58,898 nucleotides of DNA from Lentisphaeria bacterium. Its GTDB lineage: Bacteria; Verrucomicrobiota; Lentisphaeria; JABSQK01. Position 1 is the stretch's first letter; each line of letters begins with the position of its first letter. The notes below the pieces were generated by a model. It was not told where the DNA came from, searched no databases, and was given only the letters and a program-made list of their open reading frames with translations. The stretch lies in the NCBI GenBank assembly GCA_013215875.1, contig JABSQK010000017.1, forward strand, positions 1 through 58,898. The letters are read 5' to 3'. The position numbers and the translations under genes are program-made. Below are positions 11,167 through 20,695 of this stretch, piece by piece.

Positions 11167-11727
11167 ATGCGACTAAAGCTATGCCAATTTTTTTCACTTG
11201 TTCTTGTCCTGCTAAGTTGCTCGTGTATCGAGCTCTATCAGGAGCTGGAATTTACCAAGGATAATGCTGGAAAGTTTAAGCTGAAGCTTTCGGTTTCAGA
11301 TGTTATTTACAGTAATTTTGTGCTTGGTAGCAAGTTGGACCATTATTTTGACCGGAAGAAGGGTGAGGCCCTGTTTAAGAAATCGGGGGTATTCATATTT
11401 AATAAATATACTGTATTTAACCATGAGAATAAGAAGCATTTGCAGATAGAAGGTGAAATCAGCGATATGAAAAAAGCGATGGAATCAAAAATTCTTGGTG
11501 AGTTTCTGTATAAGTTTGAGTCGGGTCAAAAAACTGTGCGTCTTGTATTTCCTAAGTCAAAAGCCAGCAAAGTAGATTTGAAAGGATTAAAGCTTGAGAT
11601 GAAAATAAAAGTAAATGGTAAAATCACGAAGTGCAATGCTGAGAAACAAGGTAAGAAAGAAGCGAGCTGGATTGTGAATGAAGCAAATTTTAATGAGAAA
11701 CAGGATGTATTTATTCAATGGCGATGA
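11167..11727 (+). CDS. Hypothetical lipoprotein
   Basis: A 186-aa protein with a signal peptide and lipobox-like LLSCSC (Cys at about 18 or 20). The rest is rich in Lys and alternating hydrophobic positions, suggesting a beta-rich domain. I do not recognise a family. It overlaps the next lipoprotein gene (ATGA) and both lie directly ahead of rsmE, probably in one operon. An envelope role is inferred only from the signal. Confidence 0.6.
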   Translation: MRLKLCQFFSLVLVLLSCSCIELYQELEFTKDNAGKFKLKLSVSDVIYSNFVLGSKLDHYFDRKKGEALFKKSGVFIFNKYTVFNHENKKHLQIEGEISDMKKAMESKILGEFLYKFESGQKTVRLVFPKSKASKVDLKGLKLEMKIKVNGKITKCNAEKQGKKEASWIVNEANFNEKQDVFIQWR

Positions 11728-12119
11728 TTCGACGAATGGTAATTTATAGTCTGCTGGCGATAAGTCTTTGCGGTTGTTGCTTATTTAAGAATTATGGCAA
11801 GAATGTGTATACAGGACCAATCTCGGTACTTAAATCATCCGGAACACCCCTTGCGATTGCCAATCTCTTAAAGTTGGAACTGTTGACAAAGAGCCCCTTG
11901 TCTATCGAAGGCAGTGTGATCTTGATTTATTCAGATGATCTAGATAACATAGTTCTGCCGATTCTTTTTAAGAAGTTGTCTCGTGTAGCTCATATTCGCC
12001 TGGCCCAGGACATAAAAGATGCGAGCTACATTATTGATTTTAAGCCGCAAAATTCGGGTTGGGAATTGCGTTTGCTGGACCCGAGTAAAGAGACAAAATA
12101 CCTGATACAGATTGACTAA
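11724..12119 (+). CDS. Small hypothetical lipoprotein
   Basis: From the ATG at 11724, which overlaps the previous stop as ATGA, the product is 131 aa. It has a signal peptide with lipobox SLCGC. An earlier in-frame ATG at 11718 adds two residues. The mature part contains a repeated Leu-rich region and a segment ASYIIDFKPQNSGWELRLLD. No family recognised; the paired position suggests it acts with the preceding lipoprotein. Confidence 0.55.
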   Translation: MIRRMVIYSLLAISLCGCCLFKNYGKNVYTGPISVLKSSGTPLAIANLLKLELLTKSPLSIEGSVILIYSDDLDNIVLPILFKKLSRVAHIRLAQDIKDASYIIDFKPQNSGWELRLLDPSKETKYLIQID

Positions 12120-12123
12120 ACCT

Positions 12124-12813
12124 ATGCGCCGTTTTTTTTACGATGAAGACCTTATTTTTGATGAGACCATTCGCCTTAGTGCTGATGAATCATACCACTT
12201 GGCCACTGTGCTGCGGGCAAAGCCCGGCTTAAAGATTTGTTTAATTAATGCCCTTGGACAAAGTGCTGTAGCGGAATGCGTGGATGTGAATCGCAAGGCT
12301 GCGCTGGTAAAAATTGAATCTGTAGAAACACAGGCGGCTGTTTCCCCAGCTATCGATTTGTACGTTGCTCCACCCAAAGGCAAATTGTTTAACCAGCTCA
12401 TAAAGCAATCCGTGGAGATGGGTGTTCGTCATATCATTCCGGTGATTTGTGAATACAGCGAAAACCGCAGTACAGAAATACCGTCACAATGCGAACAAAC
12501 TATTATCGAAGCAGCGAAACAATCCGGCAACTGCCACCCGCCGAAACTTCTCGCACCCCAAGCATTTTCTGAAGCAGTAAAATCGAGCATTGCGGGAATT
12601 TATGGATCTGTCGAATTAAGTGATACAGCAACGCGTAATACTGCTGAAGAGATCTCCTTATGGATTGGCCCTGAGGGTGGTTTTAGCGAGGATGAGTTGT
12701 CCGAATTATCTACCCATGGCATTGAAGGGGTTTCGTTTGGCCCGTGGATTTTGCGTGTGGAAACGGCCGTTGTGGCAGGATTGGGCCATTTGAGGACTCG
12801 CTTAAAAAAATGA
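12124..12813 (+). CDS. rsmE: 16S rRNA (uracil-1498-N3)-methyltransferase RsmE
   Basis: A 229-aa SPOUT (knotted) methyltransferase that methylates U1498 of 16S rRNA using SAM. Visible are the N-terminal PUA-like domain (MRRFFYDED), the APPKGK motif region, EAAKQSGNC, the glycine-rich knot loop IGPEGGFSEDEL and the C-terminal ILRVETA motif. The usual LGPRILR appears as FGPWILR, with Trp in place of the conserved Arg. The ATG at 12124 is chosen because it starts exactly at the family N-terminus; a TTG 12 bases upstream is less likely. Its stop overlaps the next ATG (ATGA). Confidence 0.92.
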   Translation: MRRFFYDEDLIFDETIRLSADESYHLATVLRAKPGLKICLINALGQSAVAECVDVNRKAALVKIESVETQAAVSPAIDLYVAPPKGKLFNQLIKQSVEMGVRHIIPVICEYSENRSTEIPSQCEQTIIEAAKQSGNCHPPKLLAPQAFSEAVKSSIAGIYGSVELSDTATRNTAEEISLWIGPEGGFSEDELSELSTHGIEGVSFGPWILRVETAVVAGLGHLRTRLKK

Positions 12814-13589
12814 AATTAATCCTCGAACTATCCCATCTTAAATTTCCTGCTTTCCATGAATTTGTAGCGTTGCTGGATGGCATTGCTTTTTCAGGTGAAA
12901 TATTAAATAACAGTCAGAATTGGGAAGATGCTGTGGACAGTATGAATCTGCCCTTGCACTTTATTCCGAATATATTGCCGCCAGATATCGCGTCTAAATT
13001 GGTCGATTTAAATGAGGCACAACAGCTGCAATTTTTTGATCATGCCTTGAGTATCTTGAAGCGCAGTACGTCTCTCGATGTTAAAACCATATCGTTTGAT
13101 CCTGGTTTGGAGTTTCTTTTGTGGCCGGGTATGGAGGAGATGAATGTGGAAAAAAACACCCTTTCGCGTCGGCGTTTAATTAAAACCTTTTTGACAACCA
13201 TTCGCGAGCAATCTGTCTCATTGGCAATTCCTTTGCGCATACCTATGCCACGTGTGGCACGGCATGCGGGCGACTTTATGCTCAAATTTTTGAAATCGTT
13301 GAAAGCGAAGAAAACCTCATTGATGTTGAATGTGTATTATGATGAGTTAAAGGATGATGCACCCGAGCAGCTCGATGATTATCTATCCAAAACATCGGTA
13401 ATTCGAATTTTTTATGAGCCTGAGCTCGGAGTGATTCCTGACGATGCATTTCATACTAGCTGGGCGTCCTATTTGGTGAGTAAGAAATATAAAGGATCGG
13501 TGGTATTTGCCCCGAAAATTACCCGCGAATCAAATAGCGCTGGTGAATTGAGCGATCTTGCTGGGCGCATCCGTCAATTCTGGCGTTGA
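12810..13589 (+). CDS. Hypothetical protein coupled to rsmE
   Basis: A 259-aa soluble protein starting at the ATG overlapping the rsmE stop. Alternating hydrophobic strands and helices (KLILELSH, VKTISFDPGLEFLLWPG, SVSLAIPLRIPMPR, KKTSLMLNVYYDEL, SVIRIFYEPELGVIP) resemble a TIM-barrel layout like sugar-phosphate isomerase/epimerase proteins, but I see no metal-binding set that proves it. The longer in-frame start upstream would lie inside rsmE and is rejected. It converges with the glycosyltransferase gene, overlapping it by 16 bp at the 3' ends. Confidence 0.6.
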   Translation: MKLILELSHLKFPAFHEFVALLDGIAFSGEILNNSQNWEDAVDSMNLPLHFIPNILPPDIASKLVDLNEAQQLQFFDHALSILKRSTSLDVKTISFDPGLEFLLWPGMEEMNVEKNTLSRRRLIKTFLTTIREQSVSLAIPLRIPMPRVARHAGDFMLKFLKSLKAKKTSLMLNVYYDELKDDAPEQLDDYLSKTSVIRIFYEPELGVIPDDAFHTSWASYLVSKKYKGSVVFAPKITRESNSAGELSDLAGRIRQFWR

Positions 13590-14740
13590 GAATTTTCAAG
13601 TAATTCTTCGTAGGCTGCTTCGAGTTGGGTAACCATGGTATGCCAATCCCACTTAATCCGCACAAAATCCTGGCCAATGATGCCCATTTCTTTACGTGTT
13701 TCAGGGTCTTTATAGAGCTTTACCAGAGCGGCCGAGACTGCCAGGTCACTTTCCGGTGCGCAGAGGTAGCCTGTTTCTCCATCGATTACAACTTCCGGGG
13801 CGCCATCTATTTTGTAGGAAACGACGGGAACTTTGGCGGCCATTGCCTGTACAAGGGTACGGGCCAGGCCTTCTCTGAGAGATAAATGAACCAATACATC
13901 CATGAGACCGACATAACGCGGTATTTCTGACGGATCAACTAAACCGGTGAATATGAAATAATCTTTTAGCCCAGCCGCTTCGATTTGGTCTGATAATTCC
14001 TGGCGTAGAATACCATCGCCAATGAGTAAAAATTTAATATTGGGGATTTCCTCTATGACTGCGGCGGCGGCTTTTATAAGATATTTATGTCCTTTGAGTT
14101 CAAACAAGCGGGCAATTTTTCCCACTACAAAGGTATCGTCTGATATATTGAGCTCTTTGGCCAGTTCCTCATCGCGCGGGCTATTGAGGTAGGGTTCTAG
14201 GTCCATGCCACTGTAAACGGTCTGGTATTTAGTCCGTGGAGCGATGCCTGCTTCGACACATTGATCGATCATCGCATCTGCAACAGCAAATATGCGATGG
14301 CAGCGTTTGGCTGCAAAGCGCTCAGCCATGATGAAGATTCTATTTTTAAAATTTGACTGATATTGGTGAAACGATTGTCCATGGACAGTGTGGACAATGA
14401 CAGGAATATTGCATCTTTTTGCTGCGATCCGCCCGAGGATTCCAGCCTTTGAGCTGTGTGTATGGACAACATCGAAGGATTCACGTCGAAAAATGCGTTC
14501 CAGTTCCTTTATGGTTGAGAACTCACTGGTCCAATGAATTTCGCGCTGAAGATTTTCAAGCACTTCCACTTTGAGATTTGGCAATTTCTGATGTTGTAGA
14601 AGCCGGCCTTCAGGCCCTTCTGTAGGTCCAGTAACAAGCACAGTCTCGTGGCCATTTTCCAGATGCCCTTTTATTGTAAAAAGGGTATTCTCTTGAGCAC
14701 CACCCACAATCATTCGGGTGATGACATGACATATCTTCAT
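13574..14740 (-). CDS. Family GT4 glycosyltransferase
   Basis: A 388-aa GT-B fold glycosyltransferase. The N-terminus has the glycine-rich MIVGGAQENT segment; the acceptor-side motif FDVVHTHSSKAGILGR (about residues 89-104) is typical of GT4. The C-terminal half shows VVGKIARLFELKGH and the nucleotide-sugar motif region SLREGLARTLVQAMA, in which the second Glu of the EX7E motif is Gln. It probably adds a sugar to a lipid or polysaccharide at the cytoplasmic membrane; donor and acceptor unknown. It stands alone, divergent from the hybrid kinase. Confidence 0.85.
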   Translation of the reverse strand: MKICHVITRMIVGGAQENTLFTIKGHLENGHETVLVTGPTEGPEGRLLQHQKLPNLKVEVLENLQREIHWTSEFSTIKELERIFRRESFDVVHTHSSKAGILGRIAAKRCNIPVIVHTVHGQSFHQYQSNFKNRIFIMAERFAAKRCHRIFAVADAMIDQCVEAGIAPRTKYQTVYSGMDLEPYLNSPRDEELAKELNISDDTFVVGKIARLFELKGHKYLIKAAAAVIEEIPNIKFLLIGDGILRQELSDQIEAAGLKDYFIFTGLVDPSEIPRYVGLMDVLVHLSLREGLARTLVQAMAAKVPVVSYKIDGAPEVVIDGETGYLCAPESDLAVSAALVKLYKDPETRKEMGIIGQDFVRIKWDWHTMVTQLEAAYEELLENSQRQN

Positions 14741-15045
14741 ATCATATCCAGGTTATTTTGTCTACACTATAGGACTTTTGCTCTTATTTTAAATGAAAAT
14801 AGCAGTATAAATTTATTTGCAAAAATGAATCTTATTTCCTATACTAGCTGGAGATGGTTTGGGATCTTTCAATTGTGGACTAAAACACGGGTAATGAAGG
14901 GCTTGCGTATATTCAACATATACAATTCCCTTGGGAGAATCGATGCACATGATGTTGAATAGAAGAAATAACAGTATCTATTTGTTACATTGTCAGGGAG
15001 CCAGAAGCTAAATATATGGATATTGAGTCGATAGGTAAGTAATTG
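14741..15045. other. 305-bp divergent intergenic region
   Basis: Lies between the starts of the glycosyltransferase (minus) and the hybrid kinase (plus), so it should hold both promoters. It is AT-rich. I saw a 7-bp inverted repeat (TATAGGA/TCCTATA) and a GTATAT/ATATAC repeat but no convincing gene, operator or terminator. An AGGT sequence 9-12 bases before 15046 is the likely ribosome-binding site of the kinase. Confidence 0.4.
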
Positions 15046-18000
15046 ATGAAAAAGCAATATAGAAATTTTCCCATTGAATTGTGCGCAGTATTGGCAATCT
15101 GCGAAATAGTAATTGCAGCATTTGCTCTATTTGTATATAACTACCGGGTCGTACCTCTCCTCCAAAAAACAGAAGCGGAGTCCTTTGTTAACGTGCAAAA
15201 CTATTTTACTGACAGGGACTTACATGCTAGGATTAACAAAAAATTTCATGTTACCGAAGCGCATAAGGTAAAACGAAACAAAAAAATCGTCAAATCTACC
15301 CAGTCGAGCCCTTTAATTTCAGAGACTGTAAATCTTATTTTGAATCAAAGTCCCGACCGTGTGCAAATCGTCAATGACTCTACAAACAGCAATTTTCAGT
15401 TTGTTATAGTCCCGCTCTATGAAACCTCAAAAAATACGCCGGATCATTATCTGGTTATACGAAAAGCGAATTCCCTTGGTAAGAAGATCGCCAAACACAA
15501 TCGCTTTCTTATTGCTGGAGCGATTTTAATTATCGCATTTTCCCTTTGCCTGGTCTACTATTTTTATACGTCGACAGTGACCAAATCCCTGCATGAAGAC
15601 ACTGCACTTTTGTCGGCGTTATTGAAAAGAGAACAATTGCCAGCGAGTGAAACAGTGGCAGACAAAGATCTCTCGCAACTTCAGGAAATGTGCAAAAATG
15701 TTTATGAAGAGATGACTGCACAAATTTCCGATATATCGAGCAGTGAGTCTCAGTATCGGGCCACATTTGAGCAGGCTGCAGTGGGCGTTGCATTGCTGGA
15801 CCTGAAAGGTAACTGGTTGGTTGTGAATGACCGTATGTGCGAAATTGTTGGTTATGAGCGGCTTGATCTGCTGCAATTAACCTACCAGATTATTACCTAC
15901 CCTGACGATCGCCATGAAAGTAATGAAGCGATCAATGAAATCCTTGCTAAAAAGCGCGATAAATACAATGCAGAGATGCGGTATATTCACAAAGATGGGT
16001 CAATTGTCTGGGTGAACCTGACTATCAATCTATTAAAAGATGACGAAAACCAAGCGGATTTTTTCTTATTGGTTTCGGAAGATATTACACAGTATAAGGA
16101 AACCCTGGAATTTCTCAAAAAAAGTGAGAGAAAAATCCGAGCCATATTTGATAATGCACCGGACATTATCGCCGAAGTGGACCAAAATGGAATCTTAAGC
16201 TATACCAATATCCAGCACAAGCTCAGCGATTCTCAGTTTGTGACCGCACACAGTATTTATGAGATTATCCATGATGATCATAAGATGCCGATCAAAGAGG
16301 CAATTACCAAAGTATACGACACAGGTGAGCAACAGAGCTTGGATTGCCTGGCATACAGCAATGATGATGAACTGGTGTGGTATTCCATCCGTATCGCTGC
16401 CATACGAAAAGGGAATGACGATAGCGATGACGAAATTGGGACTATTCTTTATGCGATAATTTTTGCTACTGATATATCAGAAAATAAGAAATATGAGAAC
16501 CGTCTTGTGAAAAGCGAGGCCCGTCTTGCAGAAGCCCAGCGCATCGCACATCTGGGCAGTTGGGAGCACATCTTTGCAGATGGTCAGGTGCATTGGAGCG
16601 ATGAATTATTTTATATTCTTGACTACAAAGTAAACGAAGTTGTTCCTAGCACCGATGCATTGATCGATGCTGTGCATGAGGATAATCGCGAAATGGTTGC
16701 CAACTTTATTTCACTCGCCATTAAAAAGGGTAAACCCTTTGAAGTCGAATTTAAGGTGCAGACAAAAAATGAAGAATTGCGGTTTATCCATGCCAATGCA
16801 GAAATTATTTTTGATGGCGATGGCAAGCCGAATAAACTGATTGGTACGGCTCAGGATGTAACAGAACTCATATTAGCTAACTCTGCGCTTAAGGATAGTG
16901 AAGGGCGCTTTGACCTTGCTGTATTGGGTGCTAACGATGGTATATGGGATATCGACTTCCAAAATGATACCCGCTATTATTCACCCCGACTGAAATACCT
17001 TCTTGGTTTTGAAGAAGATGATAATTTTGAAATAGAAAATCTGATACATCCTGAAGATATGGAAAATTATCAGACTGCGATGGATCATCATATAGATGAG
17101 CATGAACCGTTTTCCATAGAGTTGCGTTTGCAGCACAAGACAAATGATTATCTGTGGTTTCAGATTCGCGGGCAGGCTGTATGGGAGCGCAATGGCAAAG
17201 CCACACGCATGGCTGGATCGATTCGTGATATCAGCAATTCGAGAAAGATGGAACAGAGAATTCGCACGTCCAATAAAATGGAAGCCCTTGGAAACCTCGC
17301 TGGTGGAATTGCCCACGATTTCAATAACCTTCTGGCAGGGATAACATCGTGTGCAGATCTCATAAAACTAAAATCGAGTGAATCAAATAGTCATACTAAA
17401 TATACCGATGAAATTCTGAAAATGACGAGTCGTGCTGCGGATCTAACCAAGCAACTATTGGCATTTTCACGAAAGAAAAATTTGCATAAAGAGCCCATCG
17501 ATATACATGAGATGATTAATGAGGTTGCGACAATTCTTACCCGTACGATTGACAAGCGTATTCAGATAGAGACAGAGCTGCTGGCTCCCGAATCACTCAT
17601 AAGTGGTGATACTTCACAAATTCAAAGTGCAATTCTCAATCTTGGAATCAATGCCAAGGATTCAATGCCTGAGGGCGGAATGTTGAAATTTATAACTGAA
17701 ATCGAAGAGCGTGAGAGTATTGAGTATATAAAGATTCTCGTTACTGATACGGGCAAAGGTATTCCCCCGGAAAATTTGGATCGCATTTTCGAGCCTTTCT
17801 TTACCGATAAAGAAATTGGCCAGGGTACGGGGCTTGGTTTGGCTGCTGTATACGGTACAGCGGAATCGCACAATGGAGAAGTGAGCGTGAAAAGTGCTCT
17901 GGGTGTAGGCAGTTGCTTTGTCATGAGCCTTCCTTTGTCTAAGCAATTAGGTATAGAGGTTGCCCTTGAAGACCGCATAGTAAATGGTTCCGGTTGTGTA

Positions 18001-18360
18001 TTACTTGTTGATGACGAAGATGTCATACGCAGTGTCTGTGGCGATATTCTTGAGGAGCTGGGCTACGAAGTCATCACTGCTGAAGATGGTGAAGATGCAA
18101 TTACAAAGTATCGCAGTTACAGCGATAAAATTGATCTTGTGATTCTCGATATGATGATGCCGAAATTGAATGGCAGGCAGACATTTCAAACACTACGGGG
18201 GATTAACCCTGAGATTAAAGTGCTGATCTCTTCCGGTTATAACGATGACCAGGAACTGGCCGATATTCTGCAAAAAAATAATACCGGCACCTTACAGAAA
18301 CCCTATAAAATCACCGACCTTTCCTCCAAAATAAACGAATTATTGGTCATTTCAAAATAG
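15046..18360 (+). CDS. Membrane-bound multi-PAS hybrid sensor histidine kinase
   Basis: From the ATG at 15046 the product is 1104 aa (a TTG one codon earlier is rejected). Order: TM1 (about 12-30), a periplasmic sensor of about 125 residues, TM2 (about 158-180), four PAS domains starting near residues 235, 360, 488 and 612 (second-half PAC motifs visible), a HisKA domain with the phospho-accepting H757 in GGIAHDFNNLLAG, a HATPase domain (NLGINAKDSM, DTGKGIPPE, GTGLGLAAVYG), and a C-terminal receiver with phospho-acceptor D1035 in VILDMMMPK. Phosphotransfer within the same chain is expected. No output domain or partner regulator is adjacent; the signal is unknown. Confidence 0.9.
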   Translation: MKKQYRNFPIELCAVLAICEIVIAAFALFVYNYRVVPLLQKTEAESFVNVQNYFTDRDLHARINKKFHVTEAHKVKRNKKIVKSTQSSPLISETVNLILNQSPDRVQIVNDSTNSNFQFVIVPLYETSKNTPDHYLVIRKANSLGKKIAKHNRFLIAGAILIIAFSLCLVYYFYTSTVTKSLHEDTALLSALLKREQLPASETVADKDLSQLQEMCKNVYEEMTAQISDISSSESQYRATFEQAAVGVALLDLKGNWLVVNDRMCEIVGYERLDLLQLTYQIITYPDDRHESNEAINEILAKKRDKYNAEMRYIHKDGSIVWVNLTINLLKDDENQADFFLLVSEDITQYKETLEFLKKSERKIRAIFDNAPDIIAEVDQNGILSYTNIQHKLSDSQFVTAHSIYEIIHDDHKMPIKEAITKVYDTGEQQSLDCLAYSNDDELVWYSIRIAAIRKGNDDSDDEIGTILYAIIFATDISENKKYENRLVKSEARLAEAQRIAHLGSWEHIFADGQVHWSDELFYILDYKVNEVVPSTDALIDAVHEDNREMVANFISLAIKKGKPFEVEFKVQTKNEELRFIHANAEIIFDGDGKPNKLIGTAQDVTELILANSALKDSEGRFDLAVLGANDGIWDIDFQNDTRYYSPRLKYLLGFEEDDNFEIENLIHPEDMENYQTAMDHHIDEHEPFSIELRLQHKTNDYLWFQIRGQAVWERNGKATRMAGSIRDISNSRKMEQRIRTSNKMEALGNLAGGIAHDFNNLLAGITSCADLIKLKSSESNSHTKYTDEILKMTSRAADLTKQLLAFSRKKNLHKEPIDIHEMINEVATILTRTIDKRIQIETELLAPESLISGDTSQIQSAILNLGINAKDSMPEGGMLKFITEIEERESIEYIKILVTDTGKGIPPENLDRIFEPFFTDKEIGQGTGLGLAAVYGTAESHNGEVSVKSALGVGSCFVMSLPLSKQLGIEVALEDRIVNGSGCVLLVDDEDVIRSVCGDILEELGYEVITAEDGEDAITKYRSYSDKIDLVILDMMMPKLNGRQTFQTLRGINPEIKVLISSGYNDDQELADILQKNNTGTLQKPYKITDLSSKINELLVISK

Positions 18361-18421
18361 CTTGATAATATCTATTTGCCACATAGTGTATGAGGCAAAC
18401 AAAACTACCCCCTGTGAACTT

Positions 18422-20662
18422 ATGAAAATATATGTTTTTATTATTAGCTTATTGACCTTTTCTATATATGGCCAAAGCCCGTTGCCCTCCATCGATGTAT
18501 CGAATCCATCGGCAACGATAAGCAGTTTTATGTCTGCCATGAACGATTATCGACAAGGCGTTGAAAAAGATAAAAGCGATTTAAAAAAGCGTTTAGCTGA
18601 CGCCTCATTTTGTTTGGATCTATCCACCTATGCAGAAGGAGAAAAACTTCACCATGGTGGAATCTCCGCAAAATATCTCAAAGAAATTATCGATCGTGTG
18701 GTCGATGTAAACGATTTGAAAATTCCAAATGATTCATCTGTTGGCAGGTATCGTTTAGCTAATACCTCTATTAGTATTGTAAAAATTACGTCAGGCGAAC
18801 GTGCCGGAGATTATCTCTTTTCTGCAAGTACGGTAGTACAGGCACAGGCAATCTATCAGCGCATCATGGACAAGCCTTTTATCGAGGGTACTGGAAATGG
18901 CGCCTTAATTGATTATAAAAAAGTATCCAAAATACGCCAGGATGGTTTGATCAGTCCGCATCGTACGGATACGCCTCGGGCAACACTGAAAACGTTTATG
19001 GAAGCGATGAATGATTACCGGCTGGGACTCGCCGCAAAAGATAAACAGAAAACTGCCAGAATTGACGCTGCAGTGAGATGCCTGCACCTGGACAGTGTAC
19101 CTGAAAATATAAAATCTGATGTGGGCCAAAAAGCAGCAATTTTTCTTAAAGAAACTGTTGATCGTATTATCGATGTGGATTTTCGCAGAGTGCCTGAGCA
19201 ATTACAGGAAATCAACGGTGTGAAAATTGCCTGGAAACTGAAAGATACCAATCTGGCAATCAATTTTGTAAAAGAAGGTCCAAATGCCGGTATGTATTTG
19301 ATTACCAAAGAAAGTGTGGATAATGCCGAGTATTATTACAAACAAGTGAAAGACCAGGGGTATCATAAGTCTATAGCAGAAGATAAACAAGGGGCACTTT
19401 ACAAGACACCCTGGGCAGAGGAAAATGTTCCTGCCTGGTCTAAAAATACAATCATTTATTTACCCAACTGGCAATGGATAGGTATCTTTATTGCCATCCT
19501 TGTCGGGCTTTTAATTAAAGTAATCGTGCAACATTTCATGGGAATGATCATGAAGCTAACGGAAAAATCCAAGACCGACTGGGATGAAAAAGTTATTGAA
19601 GCGGCTCATAAGCCTGCGGGTTTAATTGTTGCCAGTATGTTCTGGTATGTGAGTGTTAAGGCATTGCAATTACCTGAAGCAGCATTGGCAATTATGACAG
19701 TGGTCGTACAAATTTTGTTTAGTATTGGTCTCATTTGGCTGCTTTATAAACTGACAGATGTTCTGACGGAATTTCTTAGCCAGATGGCAAGCAATTCTGA
19801 CAATCAGTTAGATGATCATCTTATACCCATGTTAAAGCGTGCACTGCGTATTTTTGTTGTCGTCTTTGGTTTATTGATTACCTTTCAAAATCTGGGTTAC
19901 AATGTGATGAGTATTCTCGCCGGCCTTGGGCTTGGTGGTTTGGCATTTGCCCTGGCAGCAAAAGATGCCTGTGCGAATCTCTTTGGCTCGATTATGATTC
20001 TTACCGACCGCCCGTTCAAAGTAGGTGACTGGGTGATTGTTGGAGATGTGGATGGATCTGTGGAGGAAGTGGGTTTTCGTTCCACCCGTATTCGTACTTT
20101 TTACAACTCAGTCATTTCAGTGCCAAATGCTGTAATGGCAAATGCCAATATCGACAATATGGGCCAACGCGAATACCGCCGAATAAAAGCATATTTCGGA
20201 TTGACCTATGATACTCCACCTGAGAAGGTCGAAGCATTTATGGAAGGTATAAAAAATATCGTGAAGGCAAATGAATATACCCGTAAAGATTATTTCCATG
20301 TGGTCTTCAACAGCTACCAGGACAGTTGCTTAGAGATCATGCTTTATTGCTTTTTGAAAGTTCCAGACTGGAGCACCGAACTTGTGCAACGACAAAATAT
20401 TTTCCTTGAGGTGTATCGTTTAGCAGCAGAACTAAATGTCGAATTTGCTTTCCCAACACAAACATTGCATATGGAAAGTTTCCCTGAGAAAGCGACACCC
20501 GAAAAGCCAGGTTATGAACCGACTGCACTGGCTGCAACGGCCCAGAGCTTTGGGCCCGGCGGTGACAATGCCAAACCTCAAGGGCAGGGTTTGTTTATCC
20601 CACCACATGAAGATAAAGATATCAAAAGTATGCTCGATGCGGGATTTGATGACGAATCTTAA
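18422..20662 (+). CDS. Large MscS-family mechanosensitive channel with duplicated periplasmic domain
   Basis: From the ATG at 18422 the protein has 746 aa and a signal peptide (to about residue 18). Residues about 29-153 and 184-335 are two copies of one domain: each starts with a [PS]xATxxxFMxAMNDYR segment, continues with KE[IT][IV]DR[VI][IV]DV and ends with a similar Tyr-rich helix. Several membrane helices follow (about 355-510), then the MscS core with the pore helix AGLGLGGLAFALAAKDACAN and the beta domain DRPFKVGDWVIV. The tail (after about 690) is polar, ending in IKSMLDAGFDDES. Releases solutes on osmotic downshock, by family knowledge. The duplicated domain is of unknown role. It begins 60 bp after the kinase gene and could be co-transcribed. 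Confidence 0.88.
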   Translation: MKIYVFIISLLTFSIYGQSPLPSIDVSNPSATISSFMSAMNDYRQGVEKDKSDLKKRLADASFCLDLSTYAEGEKLHHGGISAKYLKEIIDRVVDVNDLKIPNDSSVGRYRLANTSISIVKITSGERAGDYLFSASTVVQAQAIYQRIMDKPFIEGTGNGALIDYKKVSKIRQDGLISPHRTDTPRATLKTFMEAMNDYRLGLAAKDKQKTARIDAAVRCLHLDSVPENIKSDVGQKAAIFLKETVDRIIDVDFRRVPEQLQEINGVKIAWKLKDTNLAINFVKEGPNAGMYLITKESVDNAEYYYKQVKDQGYHKSIAEDKQGALYKTPWAEENVPAWSKNTIIYLPNWQWIGIFIAILVGLLIKVIVQHFMGMIMKLTEKSKTDWDEKVIEAAHKPAGLIVASMFWYVSVKALQLPEAALAIMTVVVQILFSIGLIWLLYKLTDVLTEFLSQMASNSDNQLDDHLIPMLKRALRIFVVVFGLLITFQNLGYNVMSILAGLGLGGLAFALAAKDACANLFGSIMILTDRPFKVGDWVIVGDVDGSVEEVGFRSTRIRTFYNSVISVPNAVMANANIDNMGQREYRRIKAYFGLTYDTPPEKVEAFMEGIKNIVKANEYTRKDYFHVVFNSYQDSCLEIMLYCFLKVPDWSTELVQRQNIFLEVYRLAAELNVEFAFPTQTLHMESFPEKATPEKPGYEPTALAATAQSFGPGGDNAKPQGQGLFIPPHEDKDIKSMLDAGFDDES

Positions 20663-20695
20663 TCCGGTTTAGTTAATCAACGAAGCTGTTCCGAA

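Noticed and set aside
14761-14851. Third long foldback in the glycosyltransferase/kinase gap
   Set aside because: Only a 7-bp inverted repeat with loosely aligned AT-rich arms, which is expected by chance in such sequence.
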